64,000 nucleotides of DNA from Candidatus Rokuibacteriota bacterium (lineage in GTDB: Bacteria > Methylomirabilota > Methylomirabilia > Rokubacteriales > CSP1-6): positions 33,145 through 97,144 of the forward strand of contig JACPDG010000062.1 in NCBI GenBank assembly GCA_016184125.1, read 5' to 3'. This document shows, piece after piece, positions 52,692 to 61,857 of the stretch (position 1 is the first letter of the stretch; every line of letters begins with the position of its first letter). A program made the translations under genes and the position numbers. The notes below the pieces were generated by a model. That model had not been told where the DNA came from and ran no database searches. It saw only the letters and a program-made list of their open reading frames with translations.

Positions 52692-54464
52692 ATGCGCTGG
52701 CAGACCACCGCCGCCCTGGCCGTCATCCTGCTCGCCCTGAGCGTCTTCTACTATGTCTACGAGATCCGCCTCGGCCCCGAGCGTGAGAAGGCGGAGGGCC
52801 GCAAGGGCCGTCTCCTCGCCGTCGAGGCCGCCGACGTCAACGAGCTCGTGATCGAGCGCCAGGGCGACACCGTACGCGCCAAGCGGGACGGTGATGGCTG
52901 GCAACTGCTCTCCCCGGTCACGGCGCGGGCCGACCGGGGGACGGTCGAGGACGTGCTGACGAGCGTCGTGACCGTCAAGAGCGACCGGGAGGTGGCCGCG
53001 ACACCGTCGCCGACCGAGCTTGCCGACTACGGGCTGGACAAGCCGGCCGCGAAGCTGAACCTCGTCCTGAAGGACGGCAAGCAGGTCGCGCTCGCGCTGG
53101 GCGCGAAGAGCCCGACCGGCACGTGGGTGTACGCGCGCGAGCCCGACAAGCCGGCCGTCCACACGGTCGGCGACACGCTGCTGCGCGACGCGACGCGTCC
53201 GGTCGCGGACTTCCGCGACAAGTCGATCCTGGCGTTCGACCGCAAGGACGTGACGGGTTTCGAGGTCCAGACGCGCGACGACGCGATGACCGTCGAGGCG
53301 GCGGACGGCACGTGGAAGATCACCAGGCCGGTGACGCTGACCGCCGATGCCGACCTCGTCCGCGACTTCCTCGACAAGCTCCAGTCGGCGAGGGTCAAGG
53401 CGTTCGTCGCCGAGTCGCCGGCGACGCGGGCGTCATGGGGACTGGACCGGCCCGTCCGCGTGTCCGTGCACACCGGCAAGGACAAGAGCCGCGCGACGCG
53501 GACGCTTCTGCTCGGCCGCCTCGACGACCAGAAGAAGGGCGTGTACGCGATGCGCGAGGGCGAGTCGAGCGTGCTGCTGCTGCCCGACGAGGTGTGGCAT
53601 GCCATGCCGCGCACCGTCGCGACGGCGCGCGACAAGACCGTCGTCGACTTCGATCGCGACAAGGTGAAGCGGATCGACGTCGAGAGCGCGAAGGGCGCGG
53701 TCACGGTCGCCAAGGAAGGCGGCACGTGGCGGATCACGGCCCCGGAGGCGCTGCTGGCCGATCAGGTCGAGGCCGGCGCCGTGCTCTTCAAGCTCAAGGA
53801 GCTCAAGGCCCAGGCGTTCCTGAGCGAGGACGCGTCGCTGATCCCGCGGCTGCTCGGGAAGCCCGAGGTCCGGGTGACGCTGACGCAGGATGGTGCCAAG
53901 GAGCCGACCACGGTGCTGCTCGCGTCCTCGACCGAGAAGCGCGGGGGTAAGCCGAGCGCGTACGCCGGCATCGCGGGCCGCGGGCCGGTCGTGCTGGTCG
54001 ACGCGCAGGCGATCGCCGACCTGTCCAAGTCGGTGACCGACCTCCGGGACCGCACGCTGGTCTCCGGGCTCGAGCCGAAGGACGTCAAGCGGATGCGGAT
54101 CAAGAGCGGCGAGAAGACGGTGCTCGTCGAGCGGACGGGCGACGCCGAGTGGAAGGCGATCGAGCCGAAGAAGGGCCCGGCGAAGAGCACGAAGGTGGAC
54201 GACGTGCTCTACATGCTCCGTGCGCTCCGGTGGCGGGGGATCGCGGACCCTGCCGGCAAGGAGCCGGCGCGCTACGGCATGGACAGCCCGACGCTGGAAG
54301 TGACGCTCTACCGCGCGGACGGCGGCGAGATCGCGACCGTGCTCGTCGGCACGCGCGAGCACGAGCGGGCGTGGGTGAAGACGAAGAGCGCGCCGGCCAT
54401 CTACGAGGTCGACCCGAAGCAGCTCGGCGAGCCTCCGAAGATCCCCGACGACCTCGTCGGGTGA
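52692..54464 (+). CDS. DUF4340 domain-containing protein
   Basis: Repeated KDVTGFEVQ / KVKRIDVESAKGAVTVAKEGGTWRITAP units, N-terminal TM, after gldG-like gene. Confidence 0.85.
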   Translation: MRWQTTAALAVILLALSVFYYVYEIRLGPEREKAEGRKGRLLAVEAADVNELVIERQGDTVRAKRDGDGWQLLSPVTARADRGTVEDVLTSVVTVKSDREVAATPSPTELADYGLDKPAAKLNLVLKDGKQVALALGAKSPTGTWVYAREPDKPAVHTVGDTLLRDATRPVADFRDKSILAFDRKDVTGFEVQTRDDAMTVEAADGTWKITRPVTLTADADLVRDFLDKLQSARVKAFVAESPATRASWGLDRPVRVSVHTGKDKSRATRTLLLGRLDDQKKGVYAMREGESSVLLLPDEVWHAMPRTVATARDKTVVDFDRDKVKRIDVESAKGAVTVAKEGGTWRITAPEALLADQVEAGAVLFKLKELKAQAFLSEDASLIPRLLGKPEVRVTLTQDGAKEPTTVLLASSTEKRGGKPSAYAGIAGRGPVVLVDAQAIADLSKSVTDLRDRTLVSGLEPKDVKRMRIKSGEKTVLVERTGDAEWKAIEPKKGPAKSTKVDDVLYMLRALRWRGIADPAGKEPARYGMDSPTLEVTLYRADGGEIATVLVGTREHERAWVKTKSAPAIYEVDPKQLGEPPKIPDDLVG

Positions 54465-54576
54465 GGCGCTGCTCCGCGAACGCCTCCTCGCGCTTCCTCT
54501 GAAACGCCGGGAGGGGCACCACCACCAGCGCGACCGCCGCGATCAGCAGGATCGCGGCGCTGATCGGGCGCTTGCT

Positions 54577-56600
54577 TCAGCGGACACGGCGGACGTCGAG
54601 CCAGGTCGACTGGTACGTCGCGCCGGCGCCGAGATCGCTGAGCCGGTCGGAGCAGAGCACGTTGGCGCTGGCGCGTGATGGCCTGCTCGGACGCTGGCCG
54701 GGGACCAGCGCCACGCCGGGGGCGACCTCGTCGCTCACCTGGAGCGCGAATCGGACGCTCCCGCGATCGTTCACGAGCTCGACCGGGTCGCCGTCCGCGA
54801 GCCCGCGCCGCTCCGCCTCGGCCGGGTGCAGCACGCAGACCGGTGTGCCCTCGCGCGCGTCGAGGGTGCGGTTCGTCGCGAAGACGGTGTGACTGACGAA
54901 GTAGCCGGGCGCCGAGAGCAGCCTCAGCGGCCAGCGCCGCGCCTCGTCGCCGTCGTCCAGCTCGGGCCGCCAGTCGGGCATCGGCGGCAGGCCCTGGGCG
55001 GCGAGCTGCGCGGACCAGAACTCGAGCGTGCCCGACGGGGTCGCGAAGCGCTGCCCGTCCGGATACGGTCGTGCCTTGATCGGCCCCGCCGTCCGGAGCG
55101 TCGCCGGGTCCACGCCCGCCGCCGGGCCGGTGGCGCCGCGGAAGAACAGCGGCAAGAGCTCGTCGGTCGACATCGAGAAGACCGGATGGTCGACGGCGAG
55201 GCGTCGCGCGAGCTCGCGCGCGAGCTCCGCGTTGGCCCACGCCTGCCCGCGCGGCTCGATGACGCGCGGGCCGAACTGCATGTAGTAGGCGCCGTACGAG
55301 CGGTAGAAGTCCTCGGTCTCGAGATACGTGGCTGCGGGCAGCACGATGTCGGCCCATCGTGCGGTGTCGGAGACGGTCAGGTCGTGCACGACCGTGAACA
55401 GGTCCTCCCGCGCGAGGCCGCGACGCACCGCGTCGGCGTCGGGACACGTCACGACGGGGTTGTTGCTCGCCACGAACAGCGCCCGGATCGGTGGATCGGC
55501 GAGCGCGAGCAGCGCTTCGCCCAGTCGCGAGTGGTTGACCGTCCGGGTCGTCTCCGGGCCGGCCGGACGGCGGATGAGGTCGTAGCGCAGCCCGAACCCG
55601 GGAACCGTGATCATGAGGGCGCCGCCGCCGCGCCGGGCATAGGCGCCGGTCACACCGGGCAGGAGCGCGACCGCCCGGATCGCCTGGCCACCCTGCGCGC
55701 AGCGCGACATGCCCGTGCCGATGCGAATGAACGGCGCGTGCGCGCGTCCGTAGTGGTGCGCGAGGCGCTCCACGTCGGCGCGCGCGACGCCGGTGACACG
55801 CTCCACCTGATCGGGCGCGAAGCGCGGTAGGACGTCCGCCGCGAGACGATCGAAGCCCGTCGTCTCGCGCGCGAGGTATTCGCGGTCCGCAAGGCCGTCG
55901 CGCGCGAGCACGTGCATGAGCCCGAGCGCGAGCGCCGCGTCGGTGCCGACGCGCGGCGTGACGTGCCAGTCGGCCTGCGCCGCCGTGCGACTGCGCCGGG
56001 GATCGATCACCACGAGCTGCGCGCCCCGGCGGCGCGCCTCCTCGACCTTCGCCCACAGGTGGACGTTCGTCGTGACGAGGTCGGCGCTCCACGCGATCAC
56101 GAGGTCCGAGTGCACGACGTCCTCGGGATCCGCGCCGCCGACCGGCCCGCACGTCATCTCCCACGCGGTGTCCGCGCACGAGTCGCACACGGTGCCCGCC
56201 TGCAGCCGCGTCGTGCCGAGGGCGTGGAAGAGCGCCATCGGCAGCCACCGGTTGATCTGGCCCTGGTGCGCGCTGTAGCAGTAGCCGAGGATCGCGAGCG
56301 GACCGTCCTCGCGGACGATCGCGCGCCAGCGGTCCACGATCTCGTCGAGCGCCGCGTCCCACCCGATGGGCGTGAACGTTCCCGTCCCCTTGGCCCCCGT
56401 GCGCCGGAGCGGTGTGAGCAACCGATCGGGTGAATAGACGAGCTCGGGCTCGCGGTTCACCTTCGCGCACGCGAATCCCGCGGTGAGCGGCTGGTCGGGA
56501 TCGCCCTGGATGCGGGCGAGGCGGCCGTCCTCGACGTGCGCCAGGAGCGAGCACATGTCGGGGCAGTCGTGAGCACAGACGGTACGGATGACCGTCGTGG
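54577..56600 (-). CDS. Molybdopterin-dependent oxidoreductase (formate dehydrogenase-like); start uncertain
   Basis: VCAHDCPDMCSLLAHVEDGRLARIQGDPDQPLTAGFACAKV (Cys cluster), MoCo-binding and C-terminal molydopterin dinucleotide domain. Confidence 0.9.
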
Positions 56601-56601
56601 G

Positions 56602-56757
56602 TGGTCGAGGAGCGCCCCGGCTTTGTCGGGTGCGTCCGCGCACCACGGGTGCGTCCGCGCACCCCCCCCGGGGCGCTCCGAGCGCGGGGCCGGGGGAGTA
56701 CGAGGGGGGCGTGAGCCCCCTTCGTCCGAGTGTCGGGGGCATCTATAGTCCCCCCAT
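56602..56757 (-). repeat. Multi-hairpin repeat, locus R7
   Basis: ggggcgctccgagcgcggggccgggggagtacgaggggggcgtgagcccccttcg...gggggcatctatagtcccccc. Confidence 0.88.
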
Positions 56758-57378
56758 CACTTCGGTCGGGCGTCCGAGCGTCCACTCGAGCGCATCCGCG
56801 GCCCTCGCGTCGTTCGGCCGGCCGCGGCGCCTGAGCTCGGTGATGATCGCGCGGCGAGCCGCCTCGGGGCGGTTCTGCCCGAGCTTGAACTTGGGACGGC
56901 ACCGCACCACGGTGAGCCGGACGCCGACCAGGAGCGCGAGCCGGCCACGGTACACCGGATCATCGGCCGCGACCGGCCGGTGACCGCCCTCAGGCTGGTA
57001 GCGGGCCAGCAGCCGCTGTTGCTGCGCCGCGAGCACGTCGGCGTCGTGGATCACCTCGCCGCGGCACTCGAGGATCACCGTCCGGTGGTACGCGGTCGCG
57101 GCGCCACCGTACTGCGCGTGGACCCAGTACGACGGGATCGTGCCGAGGATCTCGTCGAGCTCGAACACGCACCGAGGCCGGGCGCGGAGGTCGGTCACCT
57201 GCTCGTCCTCGCGGACCAGGTGCAGCTCCACGGTGTCGCCGTCGTGCACGAAGGGGTAGAGGCCCACGTGCGGAGTGCCGTCGTCGCAGACCGTCACGAG
57301 CCGGCCCATCTCCTGGCTTGCCACGAAGCGGTCGATCTCGGCGCGGTCGATGCCGCTGTAGACCTCGTGGAAGATCAC
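56743..57378 (-). CDS. Pyridoxamine 5'-phosphate oxidase-like FMN-binding (FMN-dependent negative regulator-like) protein
   Basis: MGRLVTVCDDGTPHVGLYPFVHDGDTVELHLVREDEQVTDLRARPRCVFELDE; ends RPTEVMGGL* within repeat R7. Confidence 0.75.
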   Translation of the reverse strand: MIFHEVYSGIDRAEIDRFVASQEMGRLVTVCDDGTPHVGLYPFVHDGDTVELHLVREDEQVTDLRARPRCVFELDEILGTIPSYWVHAQYGGAATAYHRTVILECRGEVIHDADVLAAQQQRLLARYQPEGGHRPVAADDPVYRGRLALLVGVRLTVVRCRPKFKLGQNRPEAARRAIITELRRRGRPNDARAADALEWTLGRPTEVMGGL

Positions 57379-57399
57379 GGCGCGTCCTCCTTTTGGATT

Positions 57400-57555
57400 G
57401 GGGGGACTATCGATGCCCCCCAAGCCCCCCGCGCTCGGAGCGCCCCGGCACAGCCGTGGCGCTCCTCGACCACCGATCGATGCCCCCCAAGCCCCCCGCG
57501 CTCGGAGCGCCCCGTGGTGCGCGGACGCACCCGGGGGACCCGGGCCGCGGCTCGA
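57400..57555 (+). repeat. Multi-hairpin repeat, locus R8 (two stem units), in divergent intergenic region
   Basis: ggggggactatcgatgccccccaagccccccgcgctcggagcgccccgg...gtggcgctcctcgaccaccgatcgatgccccccaagccccccgcgctcggagcgcccc. Confidence 0.9.
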
Positions 57556-57647
57556 TGTCGGAGTCGTTCCCGGCCCTGAGATCGTCGCCGCTCGGGTGGT
57601 TCCAGTAAAGAGCCGCTTCTCGAGAAATCCATGGTACCAATTCACCG

Positions 57648-59114
57648 ATGCTCCTCCGCCTGGACGGTGACGGCGCGCTCGGACAGCGGATCTACGGTGC
57701 GCTCCGCCGTGCGATCCTCGCCGGCGAGCTCAGGCCCGCGTCCCGCTTGCCGGCGACGCGCACGCTCGCGCGCGAGCTCGGCGTGTCGCGCAACACCGTC
57801 CTCGGCGCGTACGACCAGCTGCTCGCCGAGGGATACGCGAGCGGCCGGCGCGGGTCGGGGACGTACGTGGCCACCGCGCTGCCCGATCCACTCCTGCGGC
57901 CGGCGCCTCGTCCGGCGCAGCGGGTGGGCGTCCGCGTGCCGCGGCTCTCCGCGTACGGTCGGCGCGTTGCGCGCGCATCGGCCATTCCCCCGCTGGGCGG
58001 CGCCGAGCCGTCGCTGCGCTGGGACTTCCGGTACGGTATCCCAGCGGTGGCCGATGTGGCCCAGGGCGCGTGGCGCCGCGTGCTCGCACGCCGTGCGCGG
58101 ATCGCCTCGCTCCCCACGATGACCTACGGTCCGCCCGAAGGGTCGCCCGCGCTCCGCGAGGCGCTCGCGGACTACCTGCGCCGCGCTCGCGGCCTAGCGT
58201 GCGATCCCGGGCAGATCGTGATCGTGAACGGCTCGCAGCAGGCGATCGACCTCGCCGCGCGCGTGCTGCTCGACGCCGGCGATCGCGTCGCCATCGAGGA
58301 GCCGCAGTACCAGGGCGCGCGCCGGATCTTCCTCGCGGCCGGTGCGAGGCTCGACCTGGTGCGCGTCGATGGCGAGGGGTTCGACGTCGCGCGGGTGCCC
58401 GCGCGCGGCGTCCGGCTCGCGTACGTCACGCCCTCGCACCAGTTCCCGACCGGCGTCGTGATGTCGCTCGGGCGCCGGCTCGCGCTCCTCGAGTGGGCGT
58501 GGCGCGCCGGCGCGATCGTGCTCGAGGACGACTACGACAGCGAGTTCCGGTACGAGGGCCGGCCGATCGAGGCGCTCGCGGCGCTCGACGGCGCCGCGCG
58601 GGTCGTGTACGCGGGGACGCTCTCGAAGGTCCTGTTCCCCGCGCTGCGCATCGGGTACGTCGTGCTGCCACAGCCTCTGGTTGCGGCGTTCCGGGCCGCG
58701 AAGTGGCTGACCGACCGACACACGCCGACCCTCGAGCAAGAGGCGCTCGCCGCGTTCATCGCCGAGGGGCACTTCGAGCGACACCTCAGGCGGTCGCGCA
58801 CGCGGCACGCCGAGCGCCGCGCCGCCGTGCTGGAGGCCCTGCGCGTGCACCTCGGGGACGGCGTCGACGTTGTCGGCGCCAACGCCGGGGTGCACGTGCT
58901 CGCCTGGCTGCGCCACGTTGCCGCCGCCGGGCTGCCTCGGCTCGTCGCGCGGGCGGCCGAGGCCGGCGTCGGCGTCTACCCGGTCGCGCCGTATTACTCG
59001 CGACCGCCGGCGCGTGCGGGGCTGCTGCTCGGGTACGCCTCGCTCACCGATCGGCAGATCCACGAGGGCATCCGCCGCCTCGCGGAGGTGGTGCGCGCTC
59101 GGCTCACGGGCTAG
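57648..59114 (+). CDS. MocR-type GntR/aminotransferase transcriptional regulator
   Basis: ILAGELRPASRLPATRTLARELGVSRNTVLGAYDQLLAEGY wHTH + PLP aminotransferase fold (EDDYDSEFRYEGRPIEAL, YAGTLSKVLFPALRIGY). Confidence 0.93.
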   Translation: MLLRLDGDGALGQRIYGALRRAILAGELRPASRLPATRTLARELGVSRNTVLGAYDQLLAEGYASGRRGSGTYVATALPDPLLRPAPRPAQRVGVRVPRLSAYGRRVARASAIPPLGGAEPSLRWDFRYGIPAVADVAQGAWRRVLARRARIASLPTMTYGPPEGSPALREALADYLRRARGLACDPGQIVIVNGSQQAIDLAARVLLDAGDRVAIEEPQYQGARRIFLAAGARLDLVRVDGEGFDVARVPARGVRLAYVTPSHQFPTGVVMSLGRRLALLEWAWRAGAIVLEDDYDSEFRYEGRPIEALAALDGAARVVYAGTLSKVLFPALRIGYVVLPQPLVAAFRAAKWLTDRHTPTLEQEALAAFIAEGHFERHLRRSRTRHAERRAAVLEALRVHLGDGVDVVGANAGVHVLAWLRHVAAAGLPRLVARAAEAGVGVYPVAPYYSRPPARAGLLLGYASLTDRQIHEGIRRLAEVVRARLTG

Positions 59115-60076
59115 GTCAGCAGCCCGATCTCGCGGTACCGCGGCTCCACCCGCGACGAGATCAGCTCGAGCCGCTGCAGCCGCGGGATCAGCACCTCGGT
59201 GAAGAGCATCCGGTTGAACGTCTTCGCGGTCTGCGAGTTCGCGATCGTGTCGCGCCAGATCTCCTCGCCGTCCCAGCCCATCTCCTCCCACACGTGCTTG
59301 ATGGACTGGAACCCCGTGCGCTCGTCGCGGCCGTACATGAGGTCGCACGCCTTGAACGCGAAGTCCTCGAGCATCTCCCGCTTGTCCGGCGCCATGTCGG
59401 GGATCGACCGCCGGAGCGCGAAGTACCCGAAGTTGACGTGCCGGCCCTCGTCCTGGAGCACGTAGTCGAGCACGGACGCGAGCGTCGGGTCGGCCGTCTG
59501 CCTGCGCATCACGTTGAAGGCCGCGATCGCGAGCCCTTCGATGATCATCTGCATGCCGAGCAGCTTCAGCTCCCAGAGCGGCGTCGCGAGGATCTCGTCG
59601 ATCAGCGCCTTGAGCAGCGGGTCGACCGGGTAGATCTTCAGCAGCTTCTTCACGTACCGCTCGTACACCTCGACGTGCCGGCCCTCGTCGACGACCTGCG
59701 TCGAGGCGTAGAGCTTCGCGTCCAGCTCCGGCACGGAGTTCACGAGCTGCCCGCAGACCAGCAGCGCGCCCTGCTCGCCGTGGAGGAACTGCGACAGTCG
59801 CCACGCGCTCACGCGGACCTCGACCTCCTTCTGCTCCTCCGAGGTCAGGCGCGAGAAGAAGCTCGTGCCGGAGAACGCCGACGGCACGTTGAGCACCGGC
59901 CCTTCCTTGCCGATGGGCCGGCTCCAGTCGATCGCGGTGGAGGCGTTCCACTGGTTCTTCTTCGCGGTCTCGTAGAGCGACTCGAGCTCGTGGTGCGTCG
60001 GCTCGTAGTCGTAGTCCCAGAGCGTCTCGAGCTGGTAGGAGATCCGGCGGGCGGCGGTCGCGGCAGTGGTCGTCAT
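59111..60076 (-). CDS. Diiron ferritin-like oxygenase family protein
   Basis: Two ExxH-like carboxylate motifs VVDEGRHVEVYERY and VLQDEGRHVNFGYFAL; helical. Confidence 0.75.
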   Translation of the reverse strand: MTTTAATAARRISYQLETLWDYDYEPTHHELESLYETAKKNQWNASTAIDWSRPIGKEGPVLNVPSAFSGTSFFSRLTSEEQKEVEVRVSAWRLSQFLHGEQGALLVCGQLVNSVPELDAKLYASTQVVDEGRHVEVYERYVKKLLKIYPVDPLLKALIDEILATPLWELKLLGMQMIIEGLAIAAFNVMRRQTADPTLASVLDYVLQDEGRHVNFGYFALRRSIPDMAPDKREMLEDFAFKACDLMYGRDERTGFQSIKHVWEEMGWDGEEIWRDTIANSQTAKTFNRMLFTEVLIPRLQRLELISSRVEPRYREIGLLT

Positions 60077-60213
60077 CCGTCACCTCGGAATGCTCGGAAT
60101 GAATGGCGGTTCAGGGGCGTCATTCTAGCGCGAATAGTTCAGATGTCCCGCCGAACGCCTCAGGCGATCAGCGCCGGTTGTCGGTGTCGCGCGGGCTCCC
60201 GGGCTCGGGTACC

Positions 60214-60921
60214 ATGCCGCTGATGAACGACAGCGCGATCTTCGTCAAGCAGATGGAACTCGGGCCGATGCAGAACTTCGTGTACCTCGTCGGTGATCCG
60301 GTCGCCCGGGAGTGCGTGGTCGTCGACCCGGCCTGGGAGATCGACACGATCATCGAGACCGCCCAGGCGAACGACATGCGGATCACGGGCGCGCTCGTCA
60401 CGCACACGCACCAGGACCACGTCGGCGGCAGTCTCGAATCGTGGGGCATGCCGGGGCGCATCCCGGGGGTCGAGGAACTGCTCGAGCGCGTGCCCGCCAA
60501 GGTCTACGTGCACAAGGCGGAGCGCGAGTTCCTGCGGGGATTCGGGTCGGACCTCGTGAAGGTGGACAACCACGACACGGTCCAGGTGGGCCGGCTCACG
60601 ATCGAGTTCCTCCACACGCCGGGCCACACGCCGGGGTCGCAGTGCTTCCTCGTGGACGGACGGCTCGTCTCCGGCGACACCCTGTTCATCGGCGCCTGCG
60701 GGCGTACGGATCTGCCCGGCAGCGATCCGTCGGAGATGTACTACTCGCTGACGCAGCGACTCGCGGCACTGCCTGACGACACCGTGCTGCTGCCCGGACA
60801 CAACTACGGCGGCAGCAACTCCACGATCGGCGCGGAGAAGCGGCAGAACCCGTTCATGCGGTTCGCGTCGCTCGGGGACTTCCTCCGCGTCATGGGCGGC
60901 ACCCGCATCGTCCTCCCCTAG
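60214..60921 (+). CDS. MBL-fold metallohydrolase (glyoxalase II-like)
   Basis: THTHQDHVGG, HTPGHTPGSQCFL, SGDTLFIGACGRTDLPGSDP. Confidence 0.93.
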   Translation: MPLMNDSAIFVKQMELGPMQNFVYLVGDPVARECVVVDPAWEIDTIIETAQANDMRITGALVTHTHQDHVGGSLESWGMPGRIPGVEELLERVPAKVYVHKAEREFLRGFGSDLVKVDNHDTVQVGRLTIEFLHTPGHTPGSQCFLVDGRLVSGDTLFIGACGRTDLPGSDPSEMYYSLTQRLAALPDDTVLLPGHNYGGSNSTIGAEKRQNPFMRFASLGDFLRVMGGTRIVLP

Positions 60922-60924
60922 TGT

Positions 60925-61012
60925 GGGGGGCCCCGAAATCCCCCCCAACGCTCGGAGCGCCCCGGGGGGTGCGAGGACGCACCCGCGGAACCCGTGGCGC
61001 TCCTCGATTCGC
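60925..61012 (+). repeat. Multi-hairpin repeat, locus R9
   Basis: ggggggccccgaaatcccccccaacgctcggagcgccccggggggtgcgaggacgcacccgcggaacccgtggcgctcctcgattcgcc, just after MBL stop. Confidence 0.9.
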
Positions 61013-61031
61013 CGTTCCCCGTCGCCCCGAC

Positions 61032-61706
61032 CTAGCGCGGCGAGATCCAGGCCAGACCGTAGAGGAGTCGGTAGAAATCGGCTTCCACTCCGGCGCCGAG
61101 TGACCCCATCCGGGAGTCCCAGAACTCTCTCAGCGCGCCCTCGCGTGACGCATCGCCGACCTCCACGATCGCGACGAATGGCGTCGCGCCGAGCGCGTGC
61201 TCGCCCACGATCCGCCGTTCCTCGGTCACGGCCGAGGCCGCCTGGGTCTCGGTCTCACAGAGCCCGAAGCCCGTCACGCCCGGGATGCCGCTGAGGCTGC
61301 GGCTGGCCTCGCCCACGAGCCAGTCGCGAAGGGCAGGCTCTCCCCCTGGAGCCGGAGTGATGCGTGCAGTGCACACGTGGCGCTCGGGGGCGTCACCTGT
61401 CGTCGCGAGCATCCGGTAGATGCCGCGCATCATGCGGCGAAAGCTCGGGAGCGCCCGCCGGCTCCAGTCCGTCGGATTGTTCAGGCGCTCGATGTAGGCC
61501 TGGCTGGCGAGCACCCCGGCGTCCGCCGTCTCGTAGAGCGTGAAGTAGCGTGGCCCTCGGTCAGTCGCCTCGTAGCGCCGGCCACGCAGGAACCCGGGCA
61601 CCGACAGGCGCTCGGGCAGATGCTGGCGCGGATACCAGCGGTTCACCTCGTCCTCGCCCGCCGGGTCGACGTCGAACCAGATCGCGAGCGCCGCGTGACC
61701 GATCAT
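61032..61706 (-). CDS. Hypothetical protein, possible ferredoxin-like/EthD-type dimeric alpha-beta barrel
   Basis: IWFDVDPAGEDEVNRWYPRQHLPERLSVPGFLRGRRYEATDRGPRYFTLYE. Confidence 0.6.
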   Translation of the reverse strand: MIGHAALAIWFDVDPAGEDEVNRWYPRQHLPERLSVPGFLRGRRYEATDRGPRYFTLYETADAGVLASQAYIERLNNPTDWSRRALPSFRRMMRGIYRMLATTGDAPERHVCTARITPAPGGEPALRDWLVGEASRSLSGIPGVTGFGLCETETQAASAVTEERRIVGEHALGATPFVAIVEVGDASREGALREFWDSRMGSLGAGVEADFYRLLYGLAWISPR

Positions 61707-61780
61707 ACGACCTCCTTTGACGAAGGTGGGGGCTCGAGGCCCCGCCCGAGGGCACTCAACAGGTCGTGAATGAATCGCGG

Positions 61781-61857
61781 TGGTCGAGACAGGCCCGGGT
61801 TCACCCCGGGCCCGTCGAACGTTGGGGGGGCTTGGGGGGCATCGGTAGTCCCCCCAT
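61781..61857 (-). repeat. Multi-hairpin repeat, locus R10, overlapping the SDR 3' end
   Basis: aggcccgggttcaccccgggcccgtcgaacgttgggggggcttggggggcatcggtagtccccccatga. Confidence 0.85.

Noticed and set aside
49351-54464. Gld-like ABC operon as evidence of gliding motility
   Set aside because: GldA/F/G-like plus DUF4340 operons occur in many non-gliding bacteria; no other gliding genes seen, so it is listed only as an ABC export-type operon.
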